Shown here one piece after another: positions 54,430 through 64,000 of a stretch of DNA of 64,000 nt. Source of the stretch: Symbiodinium natans (taxonomy: Eukaryota > Sar > Dinophyceae > Suessiales > Symbiodiniaceae); the NCBI GenBank assembly GCA_905221605.1, contig CAJNDS010002080.1, forward strand, positions 1,488,340 to 1,552,339, given 5' to 3'. The notes beneath the pieces are model-generated. The model had not been told where the DNA came from. It did no database searches and worked only from the letters and a program-made list of their open reading frames with translations. Made by a program: the position numbers and the translations under genes. Position 1 is the first letter of the stretch. Each line of letters begins with the position of its first letter.

Positions 54430-55765
54430 GTAATCACGACCATTGCATGGTCGCCATCGGTAGTCATAGTCACGACCCCTGCATGGTCGTCATTCCCTTT
54501 TTCAGAATTGGCTGCTTCCGTGGCCCTTCAGACTCGATTGCGATCAAAACTAGAGACCATGAACTGTTTAACATTGGCAGGTGCAAGTGTACCCCCGCAG
54601 TTGCAGATGCCTCAGTTTGAGGCTTGGCACCAGCTCTTCCTCCTCGCTTGCGCAGGAAGCCCGTCAAGCCCGTGGAAGCCTCATCAGACTAAATCAGACT
54701 ACACTCTCTGCTTTCTGGCCTCCTGGCACACTCTGAATGGCTGAGTGAGGTCATGCCAATCGGTGCTTCGGGCTGTCAAGGCCCTGCTTGGCACCGACAC
54801 CAAAAAGTCTGGAGCAGATGCTCCAGACGTTCCGCGCTTGGACAGGACACGCGCATGGCATGTGCACAGTGCGCGCTTGCGCAGCGGCAGGGGCAGACGT
54901 GCGGAATCGTGCGGACAAGTCATGGTCTCCTGGCCCAGGCCTGGGAAGCGTCTCGGTGGAGGGCTGCTCTCCAGAAGCAGATTCAGGCTCGTCAGTTCAC
55001 TTCATGCCACCAAGCATCTGGGCTTCAGAGTCTCGCTGTCGGCATTGTCGCAGTTGATACTAGAGCAAATATACTAGAGTAAATACGTGTGATGTCTTTG
55101 GCACATCAGGCGGCAGCTGCGTTCCTGCAGAGCGCTGCAGGTGGACCTGATTGCTAAAAGTAGAGAATTTGCCGTATCTTACCCATGTAGGGAGTTTATC
55201 TCAGCAAGCTCAGCTCCGCAAGAACGAGTCGAGTGGAGTTCTTTCCGGGACCAAGCCCTCTGCATCCCTCAGCCCACACACCACGGATGTGTACCTTAAT
55301 GTACCTTATAGATGGCTCCGAGCACCTAAGAGCGGAAATGCGACAGCAACTCATTGGCGTTAAACAAGAAAAAAGAGGCACTGCAAGCTCTCAAGCCCTC
55401 GAGTGAAGACGGCATCTAGTATAGACAACAAACCTGGGCCCTGCCTTTTGCTTTTCGAACTTGCTGTTCGATAAAGCATTTCGCCGAGAGTTGAACTGCT
55501 TCTGAAAACCATGAGCTGGTGGACCCCAAGGGTTCACGTATCTATGAGGTGAGAAGGAAAAGCCAGCAACAGTATCAACAGATAAAAAAGAGCTCAGTCG
55601 CTTGGTGAAGGTGGGCAGACCGCAGTTTAACCGGCATCACTCGCACCTTGAATAATACAGGGGAGCGGGGGAGGGGGGGCTCCTGCACATGCTTTTCAAT
55701 CACCTCCCTCTCACGTACTTTCAAGTTCTCGCTGTTCATCTTACTTCATCTTACTTCATCTTACC

Positions 55766-55918
55766 ACCGAACTCGAAGTCTATGCTGCGCGTTGCGCATC
55801 GGGTGGTGCTGCAGGGGACAGTGAGGACGACGAGCCAAAGTCGATGCTGAACGGCCCCGACGGTGATGACTCCGAACATGAGGCATCATTTGTATGGGTT
55901 GGTGGTCTCTTTAAGTAG
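55766..55918 (+). CDS. acidic terminal exon
   Basis: Reads TELEVYAARCASGGAAGDSE then DDEPKSMLNGPDGDDSEHEA and ends FVWVGGLFK with TAG. Strongly acidic. The 5' border is uncertain; it is preceded by three tandem copies of CTTACTTCAT. Confidence 0.45.
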   Translation, partial: TELEVYAARCASGGAAGDSEDDEPKSMLNGPDGDDSEHEASFVWVGGLFK

Positions 55919-56204
55919 GGTTTCTATTTTGAAGGGGGTTTTATTAGGGATCTAGGGGCTATATTAAGGTATAAGTATAAGGGGAACATATAAAGAGGCC
56001 ACCGGCCATGATGAGGCATCATGTCAGCGGTTAGTCGTTGCACTCGGCTCTGCATATGACCGCATCCATCCAGCCTTTCACAGGACGCGCAGCCAGCAAC
56101 ATGCGGCCCAGCGCAAGTCGTGCCAGACGGTGCATGTCCCATACTCGTGGTGTTCAGCCATGTGCTGACCAGCTCATGACCGTGTGCTTCCATTGAATTC
56201 CGAG

Positions 56205-56377
56205 GTGTACCTGTTCAGCATGATTCAGATTCAGGGCTTGGCTCTCAACGAATCAAAATGGTGAGGTTTTGGGAGGCCGACCTTAGACTTCTCAGGCTGC
56301 ATTTGCACACGTGCGATGATGCAGCCAGCGCGGATGCTGGAGAAGCAGCTCCAGACATCTTCACGGACTGCCAATAA
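56205..56377 (+). CDS. two exons, end of an unknown gene, 35-nt intron
   Basis: Exon 56205-56260 follows TTCCGAG and reads VYLFSMIQIQGLALNESK with two bases left over, then a consensus GTGAGG donor. A 35-nt intron ends CTTCTCAG. Exon 56296-56377 completes the codon and reads LHLHTCDDAASADAGEAAPD then IFTDCQ with TAA. Phase is exact. Reading through without splicing meets TGA at once. No family was recognised. Confidence 0.55.
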
Positions 56378-56765
56378 GTGATCCCAAGTCGGTCAAGCTG
56401 CAAGCTTAAGACGAAGCGCTTGACTCAAACGGCCAGAACGACCGTGCGGCGCAGGAAGCTGCAAGTGATCCTGATTGCAACCTGATCGAAGAGCGTAGCC
56501 CTCAGCATTTCCAGAACAGGTACTACCCCTTTGCTACCCTGAGGCTGTATGGCATCTGTTGAAGAGCGCGTTGCCTTGCTGGGGTAAGACGCTAGACCTG
56601 AAGAGCCGGGGCTCTGCATTCTGCATTGAACAGTTTCATGTTAAACATGTTTCCATAGAGGCCGGCGCCAGAGGGCTTGGAAGCTTCCCGTGAGGAGGTG
56701 CGCTGCTGCTAACGTCTCAATGTCATTCCTGGAGTGTTTCCAGTCAACTGTTGTTGCACTCACAG

Positions 56766-56831
56766 GCTGGAGAGGAGGATGCTCCTGACCGGGAAATATC
56801 ACCTGATTCAGGCACGGTCGAGAGCAGTCTT
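56766..56831 (+). CDS. acidic exon of unknown protein
   Basis: 22 codons in phase 0 between CACTCACAG and GTCTGG: AGEEDAPDREISPDSGTVES then SL. Low-complexity acidic linker type. Confidence 0.4.
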
Positions 56832-56925
56832 GTCTGGCACCATGCCTTTATAATGCTTGCTTGCTCCGGGCTCTCATGTCGTAGCGCAACACCGAGATGC
56901 CAGGCATTTGTGGTGTTTTCTGTGG

Positions 56926-56946
56926 CTTAAGGCTTAAGGCTTAAGG
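56926..56946. repeat. GGCTTAA short tandem repeat
   Basis: Three copies of GCTTAAG in a row. Confidence 0.75.
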
Positions 56947-57729
56947 TCTGGGTCGGGTGCGGAAAGCAGCGGTTGCTTATGGGGTGTCTTAAGGGCATCC
57001 ATGCCCGAGTGTTGATGTCCCTAAAGCCTAAAACTCTTCATTTTGCACCAGTGCAGCCCGACAGCTATGAAGTCCCAAACGATGTCGAACCACAACACCA
57101 CGCTTTGAGGTTGCACATCCATCAGCAGCAGAACGTGCTCGCAGTGTAGCAAGAGAACCCAAATTGTGAACGAAACCTTGGCCCCCTCGGTGCTCGAGCC
57201 ACATGCATTTGTTGAAATAAATTCGAGTTTCTGCCTGGTCGTCTCGCCACATGCAAAGTCTGCGTCCCGGTTGCAATATGCGTCTTGGCCTGGGTTTCGC
57301 GCGCGTGCCTTGTCCAGAATAAGCAAAACATGTCTCTAAGCGCACGGCCTGTTAGAGGAGCGTCCACCGTGTCCTTGTCACCCCACCCCCCATTCACCAT
57401 TGTGGCTGGCTTCCTCGGCCCAGAGTCAGAGCAAAGCTCGATGGGTTAAGCTGTCGCGCCGTGGCATTCTGGTAGACACATTGCTTGGCTACTGAAGTCG
57501 ATGTAAAATTATAAAAATTATGGGAAAATGCAAGACCAGAAAATGAGGCTGCATCCGTAGCAGTGTAGCATAGTGTAGCGCTTTGACATGCAGGCTGTCA
57601 GGACTCTTTGACAAGGGCAAGCAGCTTAAGCATCCAGCTGGAGCAGGAGCCTGCTGTGTGCTTAGCCCCGCGGCGAGATTCTTCGCGATATGGGCAATCT
57701 GTGCTTCGCTTGTGGATGATGTGGCTTAG

Positions 57730-58620
57730 GCTCCGCAGTCGGGAGGAAGCCGAGAAGCAGAGATTCCCAATTCGCCGGTCATGGCGGAGACATGTGTGGA
57801 GCCACCCATGACGCAGATAGAATCAGCAAGTGAAGTCGGTGACGTGAACGATGTGTCCGAAGCAGAAGTCTCGGCGGAAGACCGACACTGGCACTTGGCT
57901 CACACTGCATCGACTTGCTCTGGAAAGGCTGAGATACCGACTCAGAAAGAAACCTCAAAGGACCCAAATGCAAGCTCTGCAGATGGGATCGTTTGGGACG
58001 AGTCCAGAGGCAAGCCCGCAGAGGCCACAGGGAGGGAGAGACACGCTGATCTACATGGGACTGCATGGACACATATGGACACATACTTCCTTGCACTTCG
58101 ACTTTCTCTCCTGTGCCCTGTTATGAGGCCTCTTGGCGTCCGAGCTTACGGCCTGCGGTGAGCTCCCAAGCCCGATGTGCCGCCTTTGAGTATCGATGGC
58201 ATCTCTTCGACAATTCCTTTAGCATGCTTAAGCCTGCTCACCAAGCATGTTTCAGTGTTTCAGTATGTCTTGAGCTGACTCACTCACAGAATCCTGAGGT
58301 TCGCAAGGAGCCTGGCCTGGAGGACGATCAGACAGACGAAGAAGCCGACGGCCCCATCCTTGAGCACGCGCAGGCTAGCAAGCGCCTGCTAAACACCCGG
58401 AAACGAATGGAAAATCGACAGGTAGTCGTAGGGACCGTGAAGCACATGGTAAACAAGCCCGGTACACTAGAACATGCCTGACAGGCGCGAATTTGGTGCC
58501 GGCGTGATCGAGGATTGGATGGAAGCAATTCCGACTCCATTCAAAGCAGCTCGAGCCGTGGGAAGCCGCGTGGAAGCAAACCGAACTTTTGCTCGGGCTG
58601 CGAAGGCATGGCACTAGTGA
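57730..58620 (+). CDS. acidic, disordered multi-exon protein
   Basis: Exon 57730-58023 (98 codons) follows GTGGCTTAG and reads APQSGGSREAEIPNSPVMAE, then IESASEVGDVNDVSEAEVSA, ending before a GC donor. Exon 58299-58421 (41 codons) reads VRKEPGLEDDQTDEEADGPI then SKRLLNTRKRMENRQ with a GT donor, phase 0. The last exon starts at about 58486 after CCTGACAG. It is open in two frames: one gives IEDWMEAIPTPFKAARAVGS and stops at 58618; the phase-matched one is Ser-rich (NSDSIQSSSSRGK). The correct end is unresolved. No family was recognised. Confidence 0.5.
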
Positions 58621-60790
58621 GTCGGACGCACATGAATCTCCAGTGTGCTTGCAGCTGAGGCCACGAAGAGCTTTTTACAAAGCACGGCAGCCGCCAGAAA
58701 TGTGACGGCTGAGTGTGGCTTGTACATAGGGTGGACGCACCTGGAAATCAAGCGATCTGAAGGGAGGTGAGTGTAGCACAAGTGCGGTTGGGGATAGCTG
58801 AGGTAGGCCGTGCATGCACGCAGCTTGACGTAGGGACCGAGCCTGGCCAAAGACATAGGTGGCCACGATCTTCTTGGTTTCCACAGCGTAGAAATAAATA
58901 GCCAGCGCGAAGGATGTTCGCGTGGCATCACTACCGTTTCCTTTCCGAAGCCGGAAAACCATCAGACCATGAGACGGGCAGGATGTTGTTTGGGTGACGA
59001 AAAGCCAAGCATTGCCTTCTGTCGCTTAGAGGGGCTGCTTTCGGCGGCAGTGGAGCATTTCAGAAGATGCTTTCAAGCCCAGCAAAGCTGGGATGAGGGT
59101 CCAGGCCCGAGCCTGATAATGATCTTCGGCCCTGGCTGAGCCAGAAGACGTCTAGATCACCAACCGACAACTCCCCAAGTTCGATCCCATCCCCAGTAGC
59201 TCACATGGCTTGTCTTTCGAACTCTCAGACATATCCTGCCTGGAGTCCTGATCCGTCAGCTTTGGCGAAACTCCGGCTGCCTCAAGAAGCCTCTGAAATC
59301 GATGGATCGGGATAGAGGTTTAAGCGAGGTCCGGAGTCGAGAGCGGCCTTTGGGAAATGTATCGTTTTCTGAGCCCCACACACAAAATCTACGCACACGT
59401 CACACGCCATATAGACATGCGGCAGCATTGCCAAATGCCTTGCAGCTTCTCTGGCAAGTCAGCCCTGTGGCGCCGCGCCGCCTTTAGGCTAGTAAGGCGG
59501 GTTCGCCTGCGAGATCTAGCTTGCTGATTTGACAATGGGCAGCACACTCAGCAGCTGCTGCCACGCGCTACGGAGTCATCGTGCCTCCTGAGGCCCGCCC
59601 AGCCAGAGCCCAGCACAGCCTGGCACAGCCTAGCACAGTGCCCACCCACGTTGCCCCCCATATGGCTGGCCCTCCCGCCTCTTGATGCAGGTCTTTTGAG
59701 TGGTTTTGGGACCCCACGACCCCTTCCCCTGAAGCGCCGAGCGAGGCCAAAGTCGTGTTGGCCAGCGATGGCCGCTCGACCCGGTCAGTTTCAGGGAGCT
59801 TTGCGGAGGGAAGCCACGAAGCCCAGCGAAAGCTGAGTGCGGAAACTGAGGCGTTTGGGAGGTGATGGGTCCCTCCCCTGGTTGCAGATGCCCCTGTGGT
59901 TGGTAGGTTTCCGCAAGACCCCACAATACAAGGACCCCACCAAAACTTCTCCCAAGGCCGATATCGCCAAGCTGCAATCAGCCGCTTCGACGGCTGGGCG
60001 GAGCTCACTGGTCGGGCGCAGAGTGGTCTCAGAGTTTCAGCATTCACGGATGACTTAATAGAATCGGGATCCATGTGGGTGGAGTTCCGTTGTACTGCAG
60101 CAACATGCAACACAGTAGCACAGGCGATCCGCAGCTTCATGGCGACTGAACAGCTCATGATTTTGGATCTGACGGTTGCAAGCTTATGCAAGCTTGCGAG
60201 TTGCAGGTTGACGATCTTCAATGGCTCAGAGCATCACAGGATGTCCGACCTCAGTTTCTGGAATGGTTCGTCCTTTCGGTAACTCTTTTTTATCCAATAC
60301 AAGGAGAAATTCATGGTCGTCACTTGTCATCATGCATGGTCTATCATGTTCACATGTGAAGCACCTTTCTGATGAAGCCTGGGCATCATCTCATGCACTC
60401 TCGTATTTCTGCTATCGCCTGAGGAGCTTCCGGAGATGTTTGCCTTTTCGCACACTTGACACCAGGCCCTGCTCCTGCTGCCAAGTACGGCCACTTGCAT
60501 CGTAAGCCGGGGAAGACATTTCGCTTAGAACGCGGTCCTTCGGTATGGAACAGCTTTGGTGTGAAAGGTGTCGCAGCTCTTCAACCAGGAAGTCAGCTTG
60601 CAGGCAGGAGCGACTTTCTTTCCATGTTACTTGTTGCCATGCAGTAGGTGCTGGCCGCGTGCTGCCCCATGAGCTTGTTTGCGTGCTCGAGTTCACGGGT
60701 CTGACTCTCATGGCTAGCTCGCTCTGCAAACTTAGAGGATGCATGCTGGTCATATGGCTCGATGAAGAGTGAGCCTAGTCCTCCTAGTCA
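58620..60790. other. no chained gene; one exon-like segment
   Basis: The best candidate is + strand 59950-60150 (ISRFDGWAELTGRAQSGLRV, then CTAATCNTVAQAIRSFMATE), possibly an exon. A minus-strand frame at 59568-60221 overlaps it and is probably a shadow. Confidence 0.3.
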
Positions 60791-60817
60791 GCGCAAAAGC
60801 GGGGAGGTGCATGTGAG

Positions 60818-62089
60818 ATGAGCAATACCGGCGCTGCCAGCAGTACCACTACATCCACGGAATCGGCATCCACATGGGCCGAGCCTGTGCGGAATCTGCT
60901 GCGCGGCTTGACTGGCAATGCCAGCAGCACCACTACATCCACGGAATCGGAATCCACATGGGTCCAGCCTGTGCGGAATCTGCTTCATCGCAGCTTGTTG
61001 GGCAGCTTGAACGGACGCGATCCGCAGCCGACAGCCGAGCCGGCAGATGCCCACCGGTTTCCAGGTGAGGGTCGTGTCCTAGGGCCTGTGCCAAAAGCCC
61101 AGCCTAGCAGCGCTGCAAGAAATCGCAACGCTGCAAGAAGTCAGCAGCAAACAGCCGCAGACAGCATTGGCCAAAATGCAGAAAGGGCCATACAGGCCAT
61201 GCAGCTAGCGCAGCGAGGCTTTGCCATGTTTCAGCAAGCCATGGAAATTGGACAGCTGGAGCATGAGATCAACCACCACGTTGATCCTAATCAGGACCTT
61301 TGCGATCGTGCAACCCAGCGCCGGGCTTCACTGGACCAGGCAGTCGCACAGAGCCTGGCGAACCGGCCTCTCGATGCAGGAAGTCTCTTTGCACCTTTAC
61401 ATCGGCTTCAAAGCAGCCGTAACCGGCCTGCGGTGCTCCAGTCTCACAACACACAGATTTCTAGCACCGACGTGGCTGACGTTTTAGAAACAGGAGGCCA
61501 GCTGGCTGGTCCACCGCAGCCACCACTTACTGCCCTGGACCTGGCCGACACTTTGGAGACAGGACTGCCGCAGCCGCTGCCGCACCACAATTTCGAGGTT
61601 GGGCCGTGGTACGAAACCACAGTCGATGGCGTTCAGTTTCATGCACCTGTCGAGCCCACGAACTTCTACATGGTCCGGCAATATATCCGAGAGCTACGCG
61701 CACGGCATCCTCAAGCCCGAATTGCAATCCTGTCCGGGACCCATGGCTCGGAGAACGGGATCACAGTGGTGGAAGATCCGTACATGGGGGAAGCTGACTT
61801 TTTTTTTCAAGACTTAGGGCATGGCCCCGTGCCGTTCTCCAACGTGTTTCATCTGCAGCACGGACAAGATCCAGGTGCGTTGGCTCAGGCACTTCACGAT
61901 GGACGCTACAGCCACGTGATTCTGGCGACTTGCCATGGCGCTGAAGTAATTGGGCCTGAACCGTCACCATGGATGCTGGAGGTGTGGAATGCTATATCCT
62001 CGATGCAGATCCAGCATGCAGCCATCGATGAGAGCCCTGCAGACCAGCCCTGGTGGACTTGGTGGACAGACTCCTGCTCACTGCAATGA
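60818..62089 (+). CDS. 423-residue intronless protein with caspase-like His/Cys pair
   Basis: N-terminus: two tandem 28-residue repeats (SSTTTSTES-STW--PVRNLL), then a Gln/Ala-rich helical region (SIGQNAERAIQAMQLAQRGF, AMFQQAMEIGQLEHEINHHV). Two copies of a D-x-A-D-x-L-E-T-G motif follow (ADVLETGGQ, ADTLETGLP). The C-terminal 170 residues look like an alpha/beta domain: strand RIAILSGTHGSENG with His309, then strand SHVILATCHGAEVIG with Cys372, 63 residues later. That order and spacing is seen in clan CD cysteine peptidases (caspases, metacaspases, CHAT proteins). The family match is weak and catalytic activity is inference. The lack of introns contrasts with most of the window. Start at ATG 60818; TGA ends it. 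Confidence 0.7.
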   Translation: MSNTGAASSTTTSTESASTWAEPVRNLLRGLTGNASSTTTSTESESTWVQPVRNLLHRSLLGSLNGRDPQPTAEPADAHRFPGEGRVLGPVPKAQPSSAARNRNAARSQQQTAADSIGQNAERAIQAMQLAQRGFAMFQQAMEIGQLEHEINHHVDPNQDLCDRATQRRASLDQAVAQSLANRPLDAGSLFAPLHRLQSSRNRPAVLQSHNTQISSTDVADVLETGGQLAGPPQPPLTALDLADTLETGLPQPLPHHNFEVGPWYETTVDGVQFHAPVEPTNFYMVRQYIRELRARHPQARIAILSGTHGSENGITVVEDPYMGEADFFFQDLGHGPVPFSNVFHLQHGQDPGALAQALHDGRYSHVILATCHGAEVIGPEPSPWMLEVWNAISSMQIQHAAIDESPADQPWWTWWTDSCSLQ

Positions 62090-62581
62090 TTTTCAAAGTC
62101 CTGTGCCATTCGTCGAACGGCATAGGTAGCATGGGGTCACAAGAACCCAGTCGTATGCAGTCACATGGAAAAAGAAGCACCGGCTCTTTGAGGCGCGGGT
62201 GGAGTTTCTCGCGGTGCCTTTAGAACACACAGAACCAAGCCAGGTAGGTGCGAGCCTGGGTTCTTCCAAGGTGCAAGGTATGTAGTCTTGCAGAGGGATT
62301 TGTTCTTCGGTGTGTGCCAAGCGCCACGCCCAAGCGAGCCGGAAACTACGTACTTTTGTAGCAAGGCTTGGACAGCTGGTTTGCTTAATGCCTCGCACAC
62401 GCTTTTCATTCCTCCTTGCCAGCTGACAATATTGCGTGTGTGACAAGTTTGCTGTTGCGATTGTCTTGCAGGCACTACTTGTGACACGTGGCGCTCCACA
62501 GCCTGCAGGCCAAGACCCTTTTCGAAGGGTTGATCAGAAGCTTGGAGATGGCACTGACGTGCTTCAGCTGATCTTCCTTGC

Positions 62582-63793
62582 ATGCATGTCCGCTTCTTGC
62601 ATAGGCCCAAGCCTGTGTCTGTGGATTCCGCTGCAATATCAATGGAAATAGCAACTCATCTCGTGCCGTTTGTACAGGGGGCCTGGGACCTGGCAGTGGG
62701 CCCGGCACTTGATGACCTGCGCCGCCGACGGGCTGACCAAGCTGCTCAAGACTATCGGCGGCAGTTGCAGAGCATTGATACAAGCTTCGAGACTGTGACG
62801 CGAGGGATCGGTACACTTGCCACTACAATAGGGGCACAGCGTTACACCCAGTTACGACTGGCCTTCTCTCAGATCCAAACCAATAGTCAAACTGTCACCC
62901 GATCTTTTGAGCTTGCGCTCCATCGCATGAGCGAATTGCAGCAAAGGGAAGAGAGAAACCAAAGACGTACTTGTTGCCGGCGACGTGCCCGCAGTGTTGC
63001 AGAGCTATATCAGCCCATGTACCACGCCATGGCAACGGCACAGAGCCCCTTAAACCTCATGGGGGACATGGTGATGGCACTGCTGGCCGATGAAACCCTC
63101 TACAAAAGTTGGGAGCATGGTCGTCCGGTGCAAGAAGCTCAGCAGATCGTTGATCAACTTCAACATGCCTTGCTCCAGGTGCAGGGATTTGTTGCTGACT
63201 TCCGAGATGTCAACGACACAGGCACACAAAGTGTGGCCACAGACCTTCATACATGGCTGGAAGGAAAGTTGATTCAGTTGACGCAAAGCAGCCTGGTGAC
63301 ACAGATAAAGGACTGTATTCTCCAAGGCTTTGAAGAAGAGGCTGCATCCCTCTCCGAAGCTATCAAGACGGGGTGGGTTGAGGAATTCGTCGACAACAGG
63401 AACACGTTGTTCATCAGGAAGCTGAAAGCAAAATGGAACTGTGGCGTAGGCACTTATGGCCGCGAGACTAGGCCTTTGCGGATCTGTGAGGGATGGACCG
63501 TATTGGCACTCAGGCTCTCGGATGATGCACAGGCTCGACTTCGCACCTTCTACAGTCGCAGAGGTGAGTACTTGCGTGCAGGCACATTTCCGGATGAGGC
63601 GCTTCCCAAGGTCCGCTGTCGCAGGGAAGGTTTCAGCATGAATCAACTACTTTCAAGTGCGGAAGAGTTGCCCGAAAACTCTTTGCGGCTGACAAGCTCC
63701 GATCTCGGTATCCAGTATCCGGCTCCTCCTGACCCCTCAAGCATGGAAGGGCTGCTTGCTGCTTTCGCTGACGGTTTCGGAAGTTTCCCCTAG
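62582..63793 (+). CDS. 403-residue intronless helical protein, neighbour of 60818 gene
   Basis: Starts at ATG 62582 or, more likely for composition, at the internal ATG near 62642 (MEIATHLVPFVQGAWDLAVG). Residues 40-130 are long helices (DDLRRRRADQAAQDYRRQLQ, FSQIQTNSQTVTRSFELALH), followed by a basic patch (RRTCCRRRARS) and more helices (EAQQIVDQLQHALLQVQGFV). The last third has beta character (GWTVLALRLSDDAQARLRTF). No catalytic motif, signal peptide or membrane segment is clear. It follows the 60818 gene by 492 bp in the same direction. Family unknown; a structural or regulatory role is only a guess. Confidence 0.7.
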   Translation: MHVRFLHRPKPVSVDSAAISMEIATHLVPFVQGAWDLAVGPALDDLRRRRADQAAQDYRRQLQSIDTSFETVTRGIGTLATTIGAQRYTQLRLAFSQIQTNSQTVTRSFELALHRMSELQQREERNQRRTCCRRRARSVAELYQPMYHAMATAQSPLNLMGDMVMALLADETLYKSWEHGRPVQEAQQIVDQLQHALLQVQGFVADFRDVNDTGTQSVATDLHTWLEGKLIQLTQSSLVTQIKDCILQGFEEEAASLSEAIKTGWVEEFVDNRNTLFIRKLKAKWNCGVGTYGRETRPLRICEGWTVLALRLSDDAQARLRTFYSRRGEYLRAGTFPDEALPKVRCRREGFSMNQLLSSAEELPENSLRLTSSDLGIQYPAPPDPSSMEGLLAAFADGFGSFP

Positions 63794-64000
63794 CGAAACC
63801 CAACATTGAAGCCGCTGCTGCAGAAAAAAAGTGTTTTCGATGTACAGGAAAGCTACTGAGCTGGCACATGTTGGGCTGGCACATGTCCCGCATCGCTGTG
63901 AATATGACAGCAGCGTAGCTGAGTTTCGTGACATCTTGGGAGCGACGCTCGAGTGCAAACATACTGTCCATTGCATGTTCCCCAATACGGGAACACGAAC
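63794..64000. other. 3' flank, no feature seen
   Basis: No coding or repeat feature recognised after the stop codon of the preceding gene. Confidence 0.4.

Noticed and set aside
59140-59210. A TTCGATCCC word as a tRNA T-loop.
   Set aside because: No matching acceptor, D or anticodon stems could be drawn around it.
59568-60221. A 217-codon minus-strand frame.
   Set aside because: Low-complexity repeats of CAGCCTAGCACAG-type words and an overlapping coding-like + strand segment make it a probable shadow.
60745-60770. TCATATGGCTCGATG upstream of the 60818 gene as a relic of the dinoflagellate spliced leader (ending TTTTGGCTCAAG). A similar TTTTTTCGGCTCAGG is at 18767.
   Set aside because: Too short and too mismatched to distinguish from chance; only a full 22-nt match would be convincing.

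Overview
This window looks like nuclear DNA of an intron-rich protist, most likely a dinoflagellate and perhaps a Symbiodiniaceae-type alga. Four observations support this. Genes are cut into very short exons, often only 6 to 40 codons. Many introns use GC-AG ends as well as GT-AG, usually with AG|G at both junctions. Interstitial CCCTAAA/TTTAGGG (telomere-type) blocks are scattered through the window and repeatedly sit inside introns. Nearly all convincing exons lie on the + strand, as expected for long one-way gene arrays. No ribosome binding sites, operons, CRISPR arrays, rRNA or tRNA genes were found. The organism is inferred; no single marker gene settles it.

Because exons are so short, most long open frames here are chance readings. 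Gene models were built by chaining coding-looking segments bounded by AG and GT/GC whose codon phases match. The best models are: an ankyrin-repeat protein rebuilt from 11 exons (22670-25752); a BTB/POZ protein (26520-27195); a glyoxalase-II-like metallo-beta-lactamase hydrolase (44765-45692); an ELMO-domain protein (51571-52569); a mitochondrial-type elongation factor P-like protein (21516-21998); and coiled-coil or unknown multi-exon genes at 4804-5826, 7081-7720, 29683-30015, 39266-40952 and 49471-51312. Four genes are conspicuously intronless: a secreted Cys-rich protein (36687-37175), a 680-residue acidic protein (46484-48526), a protein with a caspase-like His/Cys pair (60818-62089) and its neighbour (62582-63793). 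One gene appears to be on the minus strand (38322-38912).

Layout: 1-4.8 kb holds simple repeats and exon fragments. 4.8-11.5 kb holds several + strand exon chains. 12.7-16.3 kb is a tandem array of seven ~490-bp units that seems to derive from exons of the adjacent EF-hand-type gene at 16.6-17.2 kb. 18-22 kb holds exon chains, an inverted-repeat element and the EF-P gene. 22.5-27.2 kb holds the ankyrin and BTB genes. 28-38 kb holds exon fragments, a second copy of the inverted-repeat element and the secreted protein. 39-41 kb holds a coiled-coil gene with an almost pure poly-G intron. 41.3-41.7 kb holds a TTAA-flanked element. 42-58 kb holds the hydrolase, acidic, ankyrin/coiled-coil and ELMO genes and others. 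60.8-63.8 kb holds two adjacent intronless genes.

The genes do not form one obvious pathway. The unusual material is structural: microexons, introns apparently as short as 27-35 nt, telomere-like introns, a poly-G intron, inverted-repeat elements that may be introners, and an exon-derived satellite.
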